A stretch of 64,000 nt of DNA from SIG701 sp045577175 (lineage in GTDB: Bacteria; Bacillota; Clostridia; Oscillospirales; CAG-272): assembly GCA_045577175.1 (NCBI GenBank), contig JAZNHT010000017.1:1-64000 (forward strand), in the 5' to 3' direction. The notes beneath the pieces were generated by a model. That model did not search any database, was not told where the DNA came from, and saw nothing but the letters and a program-made list of their open reading frames with translations. Of the stretch, positions 1 through 8,054 are shown in pieces (positions within the stretch are counted from its first letter, which is position 1; every line of letters begins with the position of its first letter). A program made the translations under genes and the position numbers.

Positions 1-545
1 TGACCGACTACTGCCATCCGTGCCAGGTTCTCGCCGATCTTATGACGATCCGCGAGCATAAGGGACACATCAGCGGCAACAAGCTCTGCTTTATCGGCGA
101 CGGCAACAATATGGCGAACTCCCTCATCGTCGGCGGTATCAAAACGGGAATGTCCGTCGCGATCGCCTGCCCGAAGGAGCATCAGCCCGATGCCGCACTC
201 ATGAAGTGGGCGGCCGAGAACGGTAACTTCCTCTGCACGGATAACGTAGAGGAGGCGGCTGCCGGTGCGGACGTTCTGTATACGGACGTTTGGGCCTCCA
301 TGGGACAGGAGGAGGAGGCCGCCGCCCGCCGCGTGAAGTTTGCCGGCTACCAGATCAATGAGAGACTCATGTCCGTGGCAAATCCGGGCTGTATGGTGCA
401 GCACTGTCTGCCCGCACACCGCGGTGAGGAGATCACGGCGGATGTGTTTGAGGCACACGCTAACGAACTGTTTGATGAGGCAGAGAACCGTCTGCACGCA
501 CAGAAGGCAGTCCTCGTCCGCTGCATGAGCGACGCAAGAAGATAA
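1..545 (+). CDS. argF: Ornithine carbamoyltransferase, C-terminal part (truncated by window edge)
   Basis: Catalyses ornithine + carbamoyl phosphate to citrulline in arginine synthesis, in the cytoplasm. The reading frame is already open at base 3 and its start lies upstream of the window. About 180 codons are visible. They open with TDYCHPCQVLADLMT, the HPxQ carbamoyl-phosphate motif of the family. Near the C terminus is HCLPAHRGEEI, the HCLPA signature whose Cys marks ornithine rather than aspartate carbamoyltransferases. A GDGNNMANS block also matches the ornithine enzyme. The gene ends at TAA 543-545 and is followed at once by a strong hairpin terminator, so it is the last gene of its transcript. 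The anabolic (argF) versus catabolic (arcB) role cannot be settled from this fragment. Confidence 0.93.
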   Translation, partial: TDYCHPCQVLADLMTIREHKGHISGNKLCFIGDGNNMANSLIVGGIKTGMSVAIACPKEHQPDAALMKWAAENGNFLCTDNVEEAAAGADVLYTDVWASMGQEEEAAARRVKFAGYQINERLMSVANPGCMVQHCLPAHRGEEITADVFEAHANELFDEAENRLHAQKAVLVRCMSDARR

Positions 546-548
546 AGA

Positions 549-584
549 AAAACCCGTGTTAGGCGTGCGCCTAACACGGGTTTT
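549..584 (+). terminator. Rho-independent terminator after argF
   Basis: A perfect 16-bp inverted repeat (arms 549-564 and 569-584, loop GTGC) ends in TTTT, just after the argF stop codon. Confidence 0.93.
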
Positions 585-614
585 GAAACAAATCTGCGTT
601 TTTTGGAAACTTAT

Positions 615-643
615 TTGACAAAGTTCTCCGCAAGTGCTATACT
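615..643 (+). promoter_or_regulatory. Sigma-A promoter for the 692 gene
   Basis: TTGACA at 615-620, a 17-bp spacer, and TATACT at 638-643. The start codon lies 49 bp downstream. Confidence 0.85.
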
Positions 644-691
644 GAAATCAGAAATGCACGGCATTTCATTCTATGAAAAGAGGAAACAACG

Positions 692-1642
692 ATGATTTCT
701 TGTACGGAATTTATTCCGCTGTACAGCGAGTTTTTCAAATTTTTGGAGAAGCGCGGCGGCTATGACGAGGTTTTGAAGTATTGGTACTATCTCTCCGATA
801 CGAGTATCGGTGACCCAACGAATCCGCACAGCATGGAGTCGTTTATCCGTCAGTACGGCGGCTATGACGGCGCGAAAAAATACTGGGGACACACCACCTC
901 CGAGGAGGCGTGCGACACATGGTCGTATAACGATCCGGTCAAGCGTTACACCTACTCCGGCATGAACTACTGTCCGTCCCGCGGTATGCTCAACTCTTTC
1001 AAGCATATCGAGCCGTATAAGAATTATTGCGAGCACTGCAAGATCATCTACAACCGTGTGCTGGAGAAGCACGGTGTTTGCTACGAAAGAGATCACAGCC
1101 TTGTGGATCAGGCAAAGTGCTCCTCTCTGCTTTACGAAGAGGGCAACCGTCCGTCCGATGATATTCTCACGACGAGCGAAACAGCCGTTTACAAGCATAT
1201 GAAGCGCGAGGGTAAGAAGTACCTGCACCGCGATTTCCACCTGATCGGGGATAACGCGCTTCGCTACTGCGGCGAGACGTACGGCGATGCCGAGGTCACT
1301 TTGTTCATGAAGGATTTCACGCTGGCGTTCTACGCTCCGCAGATCGAAGAGTTCAAAAAAGACGGTCTCGCGGCGTGCAAGGCGTGGATTGAGAAGATGT
1401 ACGAGATCGAGGAATCGAGCGAGCGTCTCACGACCGAGCTTTACGGCAACAAGCTCACCGTGAAGATCGACTACTGCCCCGTCATCAAATACATGCGCGA
1501 GCTCAATCAGGAGCCGAGCAAATATTATATCGAGGAGACCACGACGCACTACGCGACGATCGCCGAGGCGTGCGGCTGGGATTTCAACCTGGCATATTAC
1601 ACGAAGGACGGCGCGACCGAGTTTACCTTCACTGCAAAATAA
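692..1642 (+). CDS. Conserved hypothetical cytoplasmic protein, 316 aa
   Basis: I do not recognise a function. There is no signal peptide or membrane segment, so the protein should be soluble. The first half is rich in Tyr, Cys and Trp. It contains two similar segments (KRGGYDEVLKYWYYLSD and RQYGGYDGAKKYWGH) that look like an internal duplication, and a CEHC pair near residue 114. The second half has RDFHLIGDNALRYCGETYGD and a long helix. The overall look is somewhat like proteins annotated as L-2-amino-thiazoline-4-carboxylate hydrolase-like, but I cannot confirm that. The gene is monocistronic, with its own promoter and a terminator at 1654. An AGAGG ribosome site at 679-683 supports the ATG at 692. 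Confidence 0.8.
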   Translation: MISCTEFIPLYSEFFKFLEKRGGYDEVLKYWYYLSDTSIGDPTNPHSMESFIRQYGGYDGAKKYWGHTTSEEACDTWSYNDPVKRYTYSGMNYCPSRGMLNSFKHIEPYKNYCEHCKIIYNRVLEKHGVCYERDHSLVDQAKCSSLLYEEGNRPSDDILTTSETAVYKHMKREGKKYLHRDFHLIGDNALRYCGETYGDAEVTLFMKDFTLAFYAPQIEEFKKDGLAACKAWIEKMYEIEESSERLTTELYGNKLTVKIDYCPVIKYMRELNQEPSKYYIEETTTHYATIAEACGWDFNLAYYTKDGATEFTFTAK

Positions 1643-1653
1643 TCCTACATAAC

Positions 1654-1684
1654 AAAAACACCGCAGGTTTTCTGCGGTGTTTTT
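1654..1684. terminator. Bidirectional terminator
   Basis: ACACCGCAG and CTGCGGTGT arms are flanked by an A-run on the left and a T-run on the right. It lies between two convergent genes (stops at 1642 and 1688) and can serve both. Confidence 0.9.
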
Positions 1685-1687
1685 TAA

Positions 1688-3079
1688 TCACGGAAGATAC
1701 TGATCGGCATTGACGGGGACACCGTCACTTTCGGCGTATGCCGAATATGCTTCGATTGCATCAAAAACAGGACCGAATTTCTCCGAATTGTCCGCGCTCA
1801 CGAAAATATACGCCTCGCCTGTGACATCGTCGATGGCATAGCTCATGAGGCAGTGCCGTGCACGGTCGGTGTATCCCGTCTTGCCTGCAATGATCGTCAC
1901 GCCGTCAGGCTCGTCGCCGTACATGCGCGAGAACATCGTCGATTCCAGAAGAATCCCCTCCAGGTGCTTTTCCGTCGGCGTCGTCGTGTACTGATACGTC
2001 GAGAGAATCTCGGCGCACTCCTCATACTGCATCGCGTACGCGAGAATCATCGCCATCTCCACCGCGGTGGAGTAGTGATTTGTGCCGGTCAGTCCCGTGC
2101 AGTTTTCAAAATGCGTGTCGGTCAGCCCTATTTCGGCGGCTTTCGCGTTCATCAGATCGACAAACGCAGCCTCGCTTCCCGCCACGTGCTCGGCGAGTGC
2201 CACGGACGCCTCCGCGCCCGAGGGAAGAATCATGCCGTAAAGCAGATCCCGAAGCGGGACAGTCTCGTTCGGTGAAAATCCGGCGAGCGATGCACCTGCG
2301 GTGTACACGGGATCGATAATCGCGCTCGTTACCGTGAACGTATCGTCCAAATTTTCAATATGCTCGTATGCAACGATCAGCGACATTACCTTCGTCATGG
2401 ATGCCGGATGCATCCGTGTGTTTGCGGATCGGGCGGCGAGGACTGTGTTGCTTTTCAGAGAAATCAAAGCGGCGTACGTGCTGTGAATGTCGGCGGAGAG
2501 TGCCTCGGTGGCAGAGGTCATCTGCGGTCGGGCGACGGTCGGCGTTTCCGGCGTGCGGATCGGCTCTGTTTCAGGCTCCGTTTCGGTCGGCGTTGTCATG
2601 GGCGGTGCCGTTTCCTCCGTGTCCGGATCCGTATTACCGGTGGGAGTTGTGTCATCACGCGTGCAGGCGCGGATGCAGATTGCTATGAGTACCAAAAGGG
2701 CAATACCGAAAATGCACAAAGTGATCAGTCGGGTGCGGCGTGCGCGTCGTTCGGCTTCCCGTCGGGCTTCGATTGCCGCACGCCTCCGTGCGATTTGCTC
2801 CGGGGTGAGGGGTGGGCGGTTTTGCGGCATTTGCCCGTTCTGCGGATGCGGATTCTGCCGCTGCCTTTGCGGAATTTGTCTCTGCATAGGATTCTGCGGC
2901 GGCGGTGTTTGCCGCTGTCCTGTTTGAGGCGGACGCTGTCCCTGCGGGATCGGACGCTGTCCGTTCGGTACAGGCGGCGCATATGACCGACCGCGATTCT
3001 GCGGCGGTGTTTGTTGGGGCGTGCGCGGCACTTGGCGGCGCGGATCGTGCCCGTTCGGGGTGCGCGGTGGTGCGTTCAT
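1688..3079 (-). CDS. D-alanyl-D-alanine carboxypeptidase (peptidase S11) with proline-rich cytoplasmic tail
   Basis: A penicillin-binding protein that trims D-Ala from peptidoglycan stem peptides outside the membrane. Residues 1-95 are a Pro/Gln/Arg-rich low-complexity tail, 96-116 are basic, 117-138 form one membrane helix, and 140-190 are a Thr/Pro/Glu-rich linker. The S11 domain follows. Active-site motifs are SMTK at 227-230 (SxxK, nucleophile Ser227) and KTG at 400-402. The expected SxN motif appears as SGA at 287-289, so the usual Asn is Ala. Most S11 enzymes have a cleaved signal peptide and a C-terminal amphipathic anchor. This one is instead an N-in signal-anchor protein of 463 aa with a long cytoplasmic part. 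It lies downstream of the 3159-4124 gene on the same strand. Confidence 0.9.
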   Translation of the reverse strand: MNAPPRTPNGHDPRRQVPRTPQQTPPQNRGRSYAPPVPNGQRPIPQGQRPPQTGQRQTPPPQNPMQRQIPQRQRQNPHPQNGQMPQNRPPLTPEQIARRRAAIEARREAERRARRTRLITLCIFGIALLVLIAICIRACTRDDTTPTGNTDPDTEETAPPMTTPTETEPETEPIRTPETPTVARPQMTSATEALSADIHSTYAALISLKSNTVLAARSANTRMHPASMTKVMSLIVAYEHIENLDDTFTVTSAIIDPVYTAGASLAGFSPNETVPLRDLLYGMILPSGAEASVALAEHVAGSEAAFVDLMNAKAAEIGLTDTHFENCTGLTGTNHYSTAVEMAMILAYAMQYEECAEILSTYQYTTTPTEKHLEGILLESTMFSRMYGDEPDGVTIIAGKTGYTDRARHCLMSYAIDDVTGEAYIFVSADNSEKFGPVFDAIEAYSAYAESDGVPVNADQYLP

Positions 3080-3111
3080 ATGTTTCCGTCCGTTCCGATT
3101 GAAGTTTTATG

Positions 3112-3140
3112 AAAGAGGGGGACTGCTTGCGCGATCCCCC
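3112..3140 (-). terminator. Probable terminator after the 3159-4124 gene
   Basis: Read on the minus strand, GGGGGA and TCCCCC arms enclose a 12-nt loop and are followed by a short T-rich stretch. It is weaker than the other terminators here. Confidence 0.5.
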
Positions 3141-3158
3141 GATTTATGTTCTGCGTGG

Positions 3159-4124
3159 TTATTTTTTTGCCGCTTTTTTGGCGGCACGTGCGGCTTCCTC
3201 CGCTTCTTCTTCCAGGCGTTTTGCTTCAGCAAGTGCAAGCTGTGCTTTTTTGCGAGCCCGCACGAACGGGACGGCAATACCTGCCGCGATCAAGGCAAGG
3301 AATGCAATCAGCACGAGATAATCGACAATCTTCGGGACGTTCTCACCGAAGAAAATGCTTTCGCCTGCGTGGCTCTTTGTGGAGGTAAGGGAAACGCAGT
3401 TTTCGCCTGTGTATTCTTCCTTTTCGGTCAGTGCGGAAACGCTGTCACCGGCGGAAATCGCCACGTCTGTGATTTTCAAGGTTTTATCGGAGGTAAGTGC
3501 CGCAGTATCGGCGGTAACGTCGAGCGAAAGTGCCTGCACGTCCAAGGAAATCGAGGCGTGGACAGCACCCTCCGCCGTGATCTCGCCGCCGTACAGCTTC
3601 AGCTCCGTGCCGTTCATGGCAAGTTTGCCTGCTGTAATCGTCCACTTTCCGTCCACAAAGGAGATCGACGTGTGCGTGCTGTAGATGCCGTCGCCGCCTG
3701 CGGTGATTTCATACGTGCCGTCCAAGAAGCGGATGACGGAGGTTTTATCGGTGGCGTAGCAGTAGATACCCATGTCGTCGGAGACGAGTGTGAGAGATCC
3801 CTCGCCCTTGAACGTGGCTGTACCGGCAAGAGCAAGCGCGGCACGGGAGGCTTTTATGTACGAATCTCCCTCCAGAATGACCGTTGCACCGGCAGGAACC
3901 TTCAATCCGTATTCCGAAGCCGTCTCAATGTAGAGATCATCCAATGTCAATGTATCGTATTTGTTGTCCCAATAGTAGCCGGGACCTTCCGTGTTCCGTG
4001 CAAACAGCGTTGCATTGACCGTATCGGTGATTTTTGCCGCGGCATGTGACGGCGGTGTGAGAATCGCCGTGAAGGCGAAAAGCAGGCAGAGCGCAGTGAT
4101 GGCGGCGGATAAGCGTTTAAGCAT
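3159..4124 (-). CDS. Secreted, membrane-anchored repetitive surface protein
   Basis: Function unknown. The chosen ATG at 4124 gives a clean signal peptide (MLKRLSAAITALCLLFAF, then a SHAAA cleavage region). The promoter at 4192-4220 rules out an in-frame upstream start. The body (about residues 30-260) is short beta-strand repeats such as GTATFKGEGSLTLVSDDM and DGTYEITAGGDGIYST, typical of right-handed beta-helix or carbohydrate-binding surface domains. A C-terminal membrane helix (VLIAFLALIAAGIAVPFV) is followed by a basic, Ala/Lys/Glu-rich cytoplasmic tail that probably forms a coil. The protein is therefore held by its C terminus with the repeats outside. Its transcript may continue toward the carboxypeptidase gene downstream. 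Confidence 0.8.
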   Translation of the reverse strand: MLKRLSAAITALCLLFAFTAILTPPSHAAAKITDTVNATLFARNTEGPGYYWDNKYDTLTLDDLYIETASEYGLKVPAGATVILEGDSYIKASRAALALAGTATFKGEGSLTLVSDDMGIYCYATDKTSVIRFLDGTYEITAGGDGIYSTHTSISFVDGKWTITAGKLAMNGTELKLYGGEITAEGAVHASISLDVQALSLDVTADTAALTSDKTLKITDVAISAGDSVSALTEKEEYTGENCVSLTSTKSHAGESIFFGENVPKIVDYLVLIAFLALIAAGIAVPFVRARKKAQLALAEAKRLEEEAEEAARAAKKAAKK

Positions 4125-4191
4125 AGTATTTCTTCGTACCCGACCGGGAGGCGGGACGACTCCTTTCGTTTCAGTGCACAATTCACCTTCT

Positions 4192-4220
4192 ATAATAGCA
4201 TATTTTTCTGAAAAACACAA
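4192..4220 (-). promoter_or_regulatory. Promoter of the 3159-4124 gene
   Basis: Minus strand: TTGTGT (4215-4220), 17-bp spacer, TATTAT (4192-4197). Confidence 0.65.
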
Positions 4221-4280
4221 GAGATATGGAGAGTTTTTCGCATTTTTACATCCTGTTCAAAAAAGATTGTGCCGCAGCTC

Positions 4281-4309
4281 TTGTATGTTTCCGCTTCGTA
4301 TGATACAAT
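4281..4309 (+). promoter_or_regulatory. Promoter of murI
   Basis: TTGTAT (4281-4286), 17-bp spacer, TACAAT (4304-4309). It lies back to back with the promoter at 4192. Confidence 0.7.
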
Positions 4310-4346
4310 ATCGGTGCGAAAGGACAATTACGGAGAGGTAAAAAGG

Positions 4347-5165
4347 ATGAACAACTGTAACAGACGTCCGATAGCTGTCTTTGATTCGGGTGTGGGCGGC
4401 ATCAGTGTTCTCGCTGAATTGGTGGAGCTGATGCCTAAGGAATCATTTTTGTATTTCGGGGATTCCTTCAACGCTCCGTACGGAACTCGTACAAGTGCTG
4501 AGGTTTTCGCACTGACCGAGAGACATATAGATGCACTTGTGCACCGCGGTGCCAAGGCGGTCGTGATTGCCTGCAATACGGCAACGGGGGCATCGATTGC
4601 ACATCTGCGGCAAAAATACGAAGATATTCCCATAATCGGGATTGAGCCTGCCGTCAAACCGGCGGCACAGGCGTTTCCGGGCGGTCGGATTGTCGTTCTT
4701 GCTACGCCGATTACGCTCGGTACGGACAAATTCCGCACACTGTTGGATCAGTACAGTACGCAAGCGGAGATTTTGCCCGTACCGTGTCCGCGGCTTGCCG
4801 CCATGATTGAGGAGGGCGAGCTGTCGGGCGGACGTGTGGAGGGCTATCTTTCGGAAATATTCCGTCCGTACATAGATCGGCGAATTGATGCCGTTGTGCT
4901 CGGATGCACGCATTATCCGTTTGTGCGCGATGCGGTGGCGGCGGCATCCGGCGGTGCTGCAATTTTCGACGGCGGTGCAGGCACGGCAAGGGAGACACGG
5001 CGTCAGTTGGAAATTCGCGGAATGCTGAGCGATCGCGCAGAGCAGGGAACGGTGGAGTTGGACAACAGCGATCCGCAGCCGACGCGGATGCGGCTGTGCG
5101 AAGAACTCCTCGGCTTCGGTCGGAAATACTGCCGTGAGAGAAGGGAAAACAGGGCTGATGCTTGA
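4347..5165 (+). CDS. murI: Glutamate racemase
   Basis: Interconverts L- and D-glutamate to supply D-Glu for peptidoglycan, in the cytoplasm. The 272-aa length is normal for the family. Catalytic residues are visible: FDSGVGG near the N terminus (Asp13, Ser14), the first cysteine in VVIACNTATGA (Cys76), and the second in VVLGCTHYPF (Cys187, with His189). The ATG at 4347 follows GGAGAGG at 4332-4338 with good spacing. An in-frame upstream ATG at 4269 lies before the promoter and is rejected. The stop codon TGA (5163-5165) sits in the loop of the terminator hairpin. The gene is transcribed alone and divergently from a surface-protein gene. Confidence 0.96.
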   Translation: MNNCNRRPIAVFDSGVGGISVLAELVELMPKESFLYFGDSFNAPYGTRTSAEVFALTERHIDALVHRGAKAVVIACNTATGASIAHLRQKYEDIPIIGIEPAVKPAAQAFPGGRIVVLATPITLGTDKFRTLLDQYSTQAEILPVPCPRLAAMIEEGELSGGRVEGYLSEIFRPYIDRRIDAVVLGCTHYPFVRDAVAAASGGAAIFDGGAGTARETRRQLEIRGMLSDRAEQGTVELDNSDPQPTRMRLCEELLGFGRKYCRERRENRADA

Positions 5166-5177
5166 TAGCATCAGCCC
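5152..5177. terminator. Bidirectional terminator overlapping the murI stop
   Basis: Perfect 11-bp arms (5152-5162 and 5167-5177) with loop TGAT. The murI TGA uses the loop bases. T-rich sequence follows on both strands, so it can also end the convergent gene at 5183. Confidence 0.85.
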
Positions 5178-5182
5178 TTCGT

Positions 5183-6073
5183 TTATTTTGTTTTCTTCAT
5201 CTTTCCGGCATAGGATACCATGTACGAGCCGATAAGCACGAGGATAAGACCGATATAAATCTGCACGGTCGGCATTTCCTTGACGAAAATCGCGGCGGCA
5301 ATGGGGGAGAGCGCGGGCTTTACAAAGAAGGCGAGGGAGGCGAGCGTCGCGGAGCCCTTCTCCAGTGCTTTGAAATACGCCCAGTATCCGATGCCCGTGA
5401 CAGCGACGGCGATGTAGAGCATAATCATCGCGGTTTTCACGGTGAGCGTCTCGGCGGAGAGGATACCGCCGTCCACCAGAAAGATCGCAGGGAAGAGAAG
5501 AATGCTTCCGTAGATGAAGGAGAAGCTGATGAGGATGTTGCCGCTCGCTTTCTTCATCATTTTTTTATTGAATACGGTGTAGAAGCTGAACGTAAGCGCG
5601 GCGAGGATGCCCAGCAGAATCGAGAGCGCACCGGAGCCGCCGCTCAGACTCTGCCACGAGCAGACGAGAATACCGGCGACACAGAGAAGCAGAGCGAGGA
5701 GCTTTTTCAGCGTGATCTTTTCCTTCAGCATGATGGAGGAGAGGAAAATCGTAATCACGGAATTGGCGGAGAAGAGAATCGCGATCAGTGCGGGGGAGGT
5801 GGAGAGCTTTACGCCGTACTGGAGCGATACCATGCTCGCGCAGATGAACAGGATACCCAGCCCGACCATTTTCAGGTGATCGCCAAAGGTGAGCTTGACG
5901 TTTTGCTTCTTGATCTCGGAAAGTGAGAAGGGCAAAAGCATCAGTCCCGCGATCAGAAAGCGGATCGCTGTGATGGCAAGCGGCGTGATGTCCGTCGCGA
6001 TCAGCTTGGAGATCGGCTCAAACGTGGCGAACAGAACCGCCGTGATAATGACGTAGATAAAACCGGATTTCAT
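5183..6073 (-). CDS. EamA/DMT family transporter
   Basis: Predicted inner-membrane exporter of the drug/metabolite superfamily, 296 aa, with about ten hydrophobic helices arranged as two five-helix EamA repeats. Typical features are an N-terminal helix with FATFEPISKLI and a second-repeat region with VTGIGYWAYFKALEKGSAT. The C terminus is basic (GKMKKTK). The start at 6073 follows AAAGAGGTATCCT, and the promoter at 6098-6126 excludes the longer frame. It is divergent from a LysR-family gene across 141 bp with two strong, nearly adjacent promoters. This is the common arrangement in which the regulator controls the exporter. The substrate (amino acid or metabolite) cannot be read from the sequence. 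Confidence 0.9.
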   Translation of the reverse strand: MKSGFIYVIITAVLFATFEPISKLIATDITPLAITAIRFLIAGLMLLPFSLSEIKKQNVKLTFGDHLKMVGLGILFICASMVSLQYGVKLSTSPALIAILFSANSVITIFLSSIMLKEKITLKKLLALLLCVAGILVCSWQSLSGGSGALSILLGILAALTFSFYTVFNKKMMKKASGNILISFSFIYGSILLFPAIFLVDGGILSAETLTVKTAMIMLYIAVAVTGIGYWAYFKALEKGSATLASLAFFVKPALSPIAAAIFVKEMPTVQIYIGLILVLIGSYMVSYAGKMKKTK

Positions 6074-6097
6074 AGGATACCTCTTTCGTTTTTTTCT

Positions 6098-6126
6098 ATT
6101 ATAACCCAACCTTGCCGTATTGTAAA
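6098..6126 (-). promoter_or_regulatory. Promoter of the DMT transporter
   Basis: Minus strand: TTTACA (6121-6126), 17-bp spacer, TATAAT (6098-6103). Confidence 0.8.
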
Positions 6127-6154
6127 GAATAAGATAACATACGCTCGCTATATA

Positions 6155-6183
6155 TTGAAAAGTGCGGTAAAGTGTGGTAGAAT
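6155..6183 (+). promoter_or_regulatory. Promoter of the LysR regulator
   Basis: TTGAAA (6155-6160), 17-bp spacer, TAGAAT (6178-6183). The two -35 boxes of this divergent pair are 28 bp apart, so one bound regulator could affect both. Confidence 0.75.
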
Positions 6184-6214
6184 AGTGTTAAGACAACACA
6201 AATCGGAGGGGAAT

Positions 6215-7075
6215 ATGGAATTTTTACAGCTCAAATATTTTCAGCACGCGGCAAAGACGGAAAATTTCTCACACACAGCGGCGGCATTCTCCGTGCCGCC
6301 GTCCTGTGTTTCGGCATCGGTGAAAAAGCTGGAGAGGGAATTGGGCGTCACGCTCTTTGACCGCACGGCGAACACGCTGTCTTTGAACGGGAACGGGAAA
6401 CGTTTTCTCAAAACGGCGGAGACGGTGTTTTCGGAAATCGAACGGGCACGCAGCGAGCTTTCGGAGAGCGCGGGGGCACCGGGCGGAAAAATCCGTATGC
6501 GCATCAATGCCAGCCGTCATATCATCACGAAGATCATCGCGGATTTCCGCGCGCAGTATCCGCAGGTGTCGTTTCTGCTCGATTTCGGCGGCAGTCGGGA
6601 CGACAGCGATTACGCCATCGTCGTCTCCGATGAGGTGATCGGCGGCGAGTTTGAACGGCACGAATTTCTGAAGGAGGAGATCATGCTCGCCGTGCATAAG
6701 ACGCACCCGATCGCGGCGCGGAAAGAGATCGGCGCCGCCATGCTTTCGGGGGAGAAATTTATCTGCCTGCATCCGAAATACAGCCTCAGAAAGCTGACCG
6801 AATCGATCTGCGCGGAGGCAGGCTTCCGCCCCGATATTGTGCTCGAATGCGGTGATCCCCAGTGCATCACGGATTATCTGAAGATGGGGATGGGCGTAAG
6901 TTTGTTTCCGACCGTTTCGTGGCAGAATGAGCTGGATCCGTCGCTCGTCCTCGTCCGTCTGAACGGCGGTGTTTACAGACGCACGAACGTGTATCTGAAC
7001 AAAAACGCACCGCCGAGCGCGAAGATTTTTCTCCGCCACATGCAGGGGTACAAAACGGAAAGAGCCGCACCGTGA
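6215..7075 (+). CDS. LysR family transcriptional regulator
   Basis: DNA-binding regulator of 286 aa. The N-terminal winged HTH (residues 1-60) carries the family pattern MEFLQLKYFQHAAKTENFS, then a recognition region PPSCVSASVKKLERELGV. The C-terminal part is a periplasmic-binding-like co-inducer domain. ATG 6215 follows GGAGGGG at 6205-6211, and the promoter lies just upstream. The divergent DMT transporter is the probable target. The last codons and the stop are encoded by one copy of a short repeat also found at 8742, so the C-terminal ERAAP may be a late addition. Confidence 0.92.
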   Translation: MEFLQLKYFQHAAKTENFSHTAAAFSVPPSCVSASVKKLERELGVTLFDRTANTLSLNGNGKRFLKTAETVFSEIERARSELSESAGAPGGKIRMRINASRHIITKIIADFRAQYPQVSFLLDFGGSRDDSDYAIVVSDEVIGGEFERHEFLKEEIMLAVHKTHPIAARKEIGAAMLSGEKFICLHPKYSLRKLTESICAEAGFRPDIVLECGDPQCITDYLKMGMGVSLFPTVSWQNELDPSLVLVRLNGGVYRRTNVYLNKNAPPSAKIFLRHMQGYKTERAAP

Positions 7076-7081
7076 GGTGCG
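7056..7081 (+). repeat. Short repeat, copy 1 (degenerate terminator-like hairpin)
   Basis: A 26-bp sequence containing CGCACC-GTGA-GGTGCG. It matches 8742-8767 at all but one base. In this copy the LysR stop TGA is in the loop and no T-run follows. Confidence 0.75.
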
Positions 7082-7092
7082 ACACCTTGGCT

Positions 7093-7986
7093 TCAATGAT
7101 GGTGGTGATGATGTCCCGACGGAGCCGCGCTCTGGTCGGTATGGCAGTGCTTCTCCGCGCAATCCTCTCCCACGGCTTCAAGCTCAAGCGTGGTGTGCGT
7201 GATACCGTGCTCCTTTAATTCCTCGCGGACGCTTCTTTTGACTGTTTGCGCATCCGCATCCGTTACAATATGCATGGTGGTATAGATTTTTTGCCCGTCT
7301 ATGCTCCGCACGTGGATATGATGTACATCCGCCACACCGTCGATTTGCAGGATGTGTTCTTTTATTTCGTGAATATCGATATTGTGCGGCGCTTTTTCCA
7401 GAAACAGATCCGTAATCTCTTTCAGATTGCGCAGAGCATGCACAAGAATAAACAAAGCAACCCCGATTGACAGAATCGGATCGAGCAGGCGGAAATCCGT
7501 AAACCGCATGACAATCGCACCGACCAAAACAACTGCCCACCCCAGCACGTCCTCAAGCATATGCAGATTGACTGCCTTTTGATTCAGCGATCCGCCGTTG
7601 CGTGTGAAATAAGCCGCCGCGAAATTGACCAGCACGCCGATAACGGCAAACAAAATCATGCCGTTGTAGTCAATTTCCACCGGAGAAAAGATTCGTCGGA
7701 CGGAATTGTACAGCACCGCGGCAGAGCCGAGCAAAAGTATGAACGTGGTTATCACACTGCCGAGGACGGAGAAGCGCAAATATCCGTAGGTGTATGTGTC
7801 GTCGGGCTGTTTTTTGCTTTTCTTTTCCAGCATAAAGGATAGACCGATGCTCATGGCATCTCCTATATCGTGTACGCTGTCGGACAAAATGGCAACGCTG
7901 CCGGTCAATATGCCGCCCAAAAACTCAAACAGGGAAAAAACGAGGTTCAGAATAAACGCGATCAGAATGTTTTTTTCTGTTTTCAT
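7093..7986 (-). CDS. Cation diffusion facilitator (Zn/Co-type efflux), with His6 tail
   Basis: Membrane exporter of divalent metal, probably Zn2+, by proton antiport. At 297 aa it has the usual CDF layout: six helices, then a cytoplasmic metal-binding domain. Helix II contains LSDSVHDIGDAMSIG with the HxxxD metal site. The C-terminal domain has HEIKEHILQIDGVADVHHIHV, typical of the family. The C terminus is HCHTDQSAAPSG followed by six histidines and the stop, a likely extra metal-sensing or chelating tail. It is divergent from a TetR-family gene, and its promoter (8025-8054) overlaps an inverted repeat, which suggests local repression. Confidence 0.94.
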   Translation of the reverse strand: MKTEKNILIAFILNLVFSLFEFLGGILTGSVAILSDSVHDIGDAMSIGLSFMLEKKSKKQPDDTYTYGYLRFSVLGSVITTFILLLGSAAVLYNSVRRIFSPVEIDYNGMILFAVIGVLVNFAAAYFTRNGGSLNQKAVNLHMLEDVLGWAVVLVGAIVMRFTDFRLLDPILSIGVALFILVHALRNLKEITDLFLEKAPHNIDIHEIKEHILQIDGVADVHHIHVRSIDGQKIYTTMHIVTDADAQTVKRSVREELKEHGITHTTLELEAVGEDCAEKHCHTDQSAAPSGHHHHHH

Positions 7987-7998
7987 GTCTGCCTCCTG

Positions 7999-8027
7999 TT
8001 GACTTTTTATGCCCTATGAAGTACAAT
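7999..8027 (+). promoter_or_regulatory. Candidate promoter of the TetR gene
   Basis: TTGACT (7999-8004), 17-bp spacer, TACAAT (8022-8027). It leaves a leader of about 110 nt that contains the inverted repeat. Confidence 0.6.
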
Positions 8028-8054
8028 ATATTCAGTATCGAACTGCCTGTTCAA
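8025..8054 (-). promoter_or_regulatory. Promoter of the CDF transporter
   Basis: Minus strand: TTGAAC (8049-8054), 18-bp spacer, TATATT (8025-8030). It overlaps the left arm of the 8042-8092 inverted repeat and, on the other strand, the TetR promoter. Confidence 0.6.
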
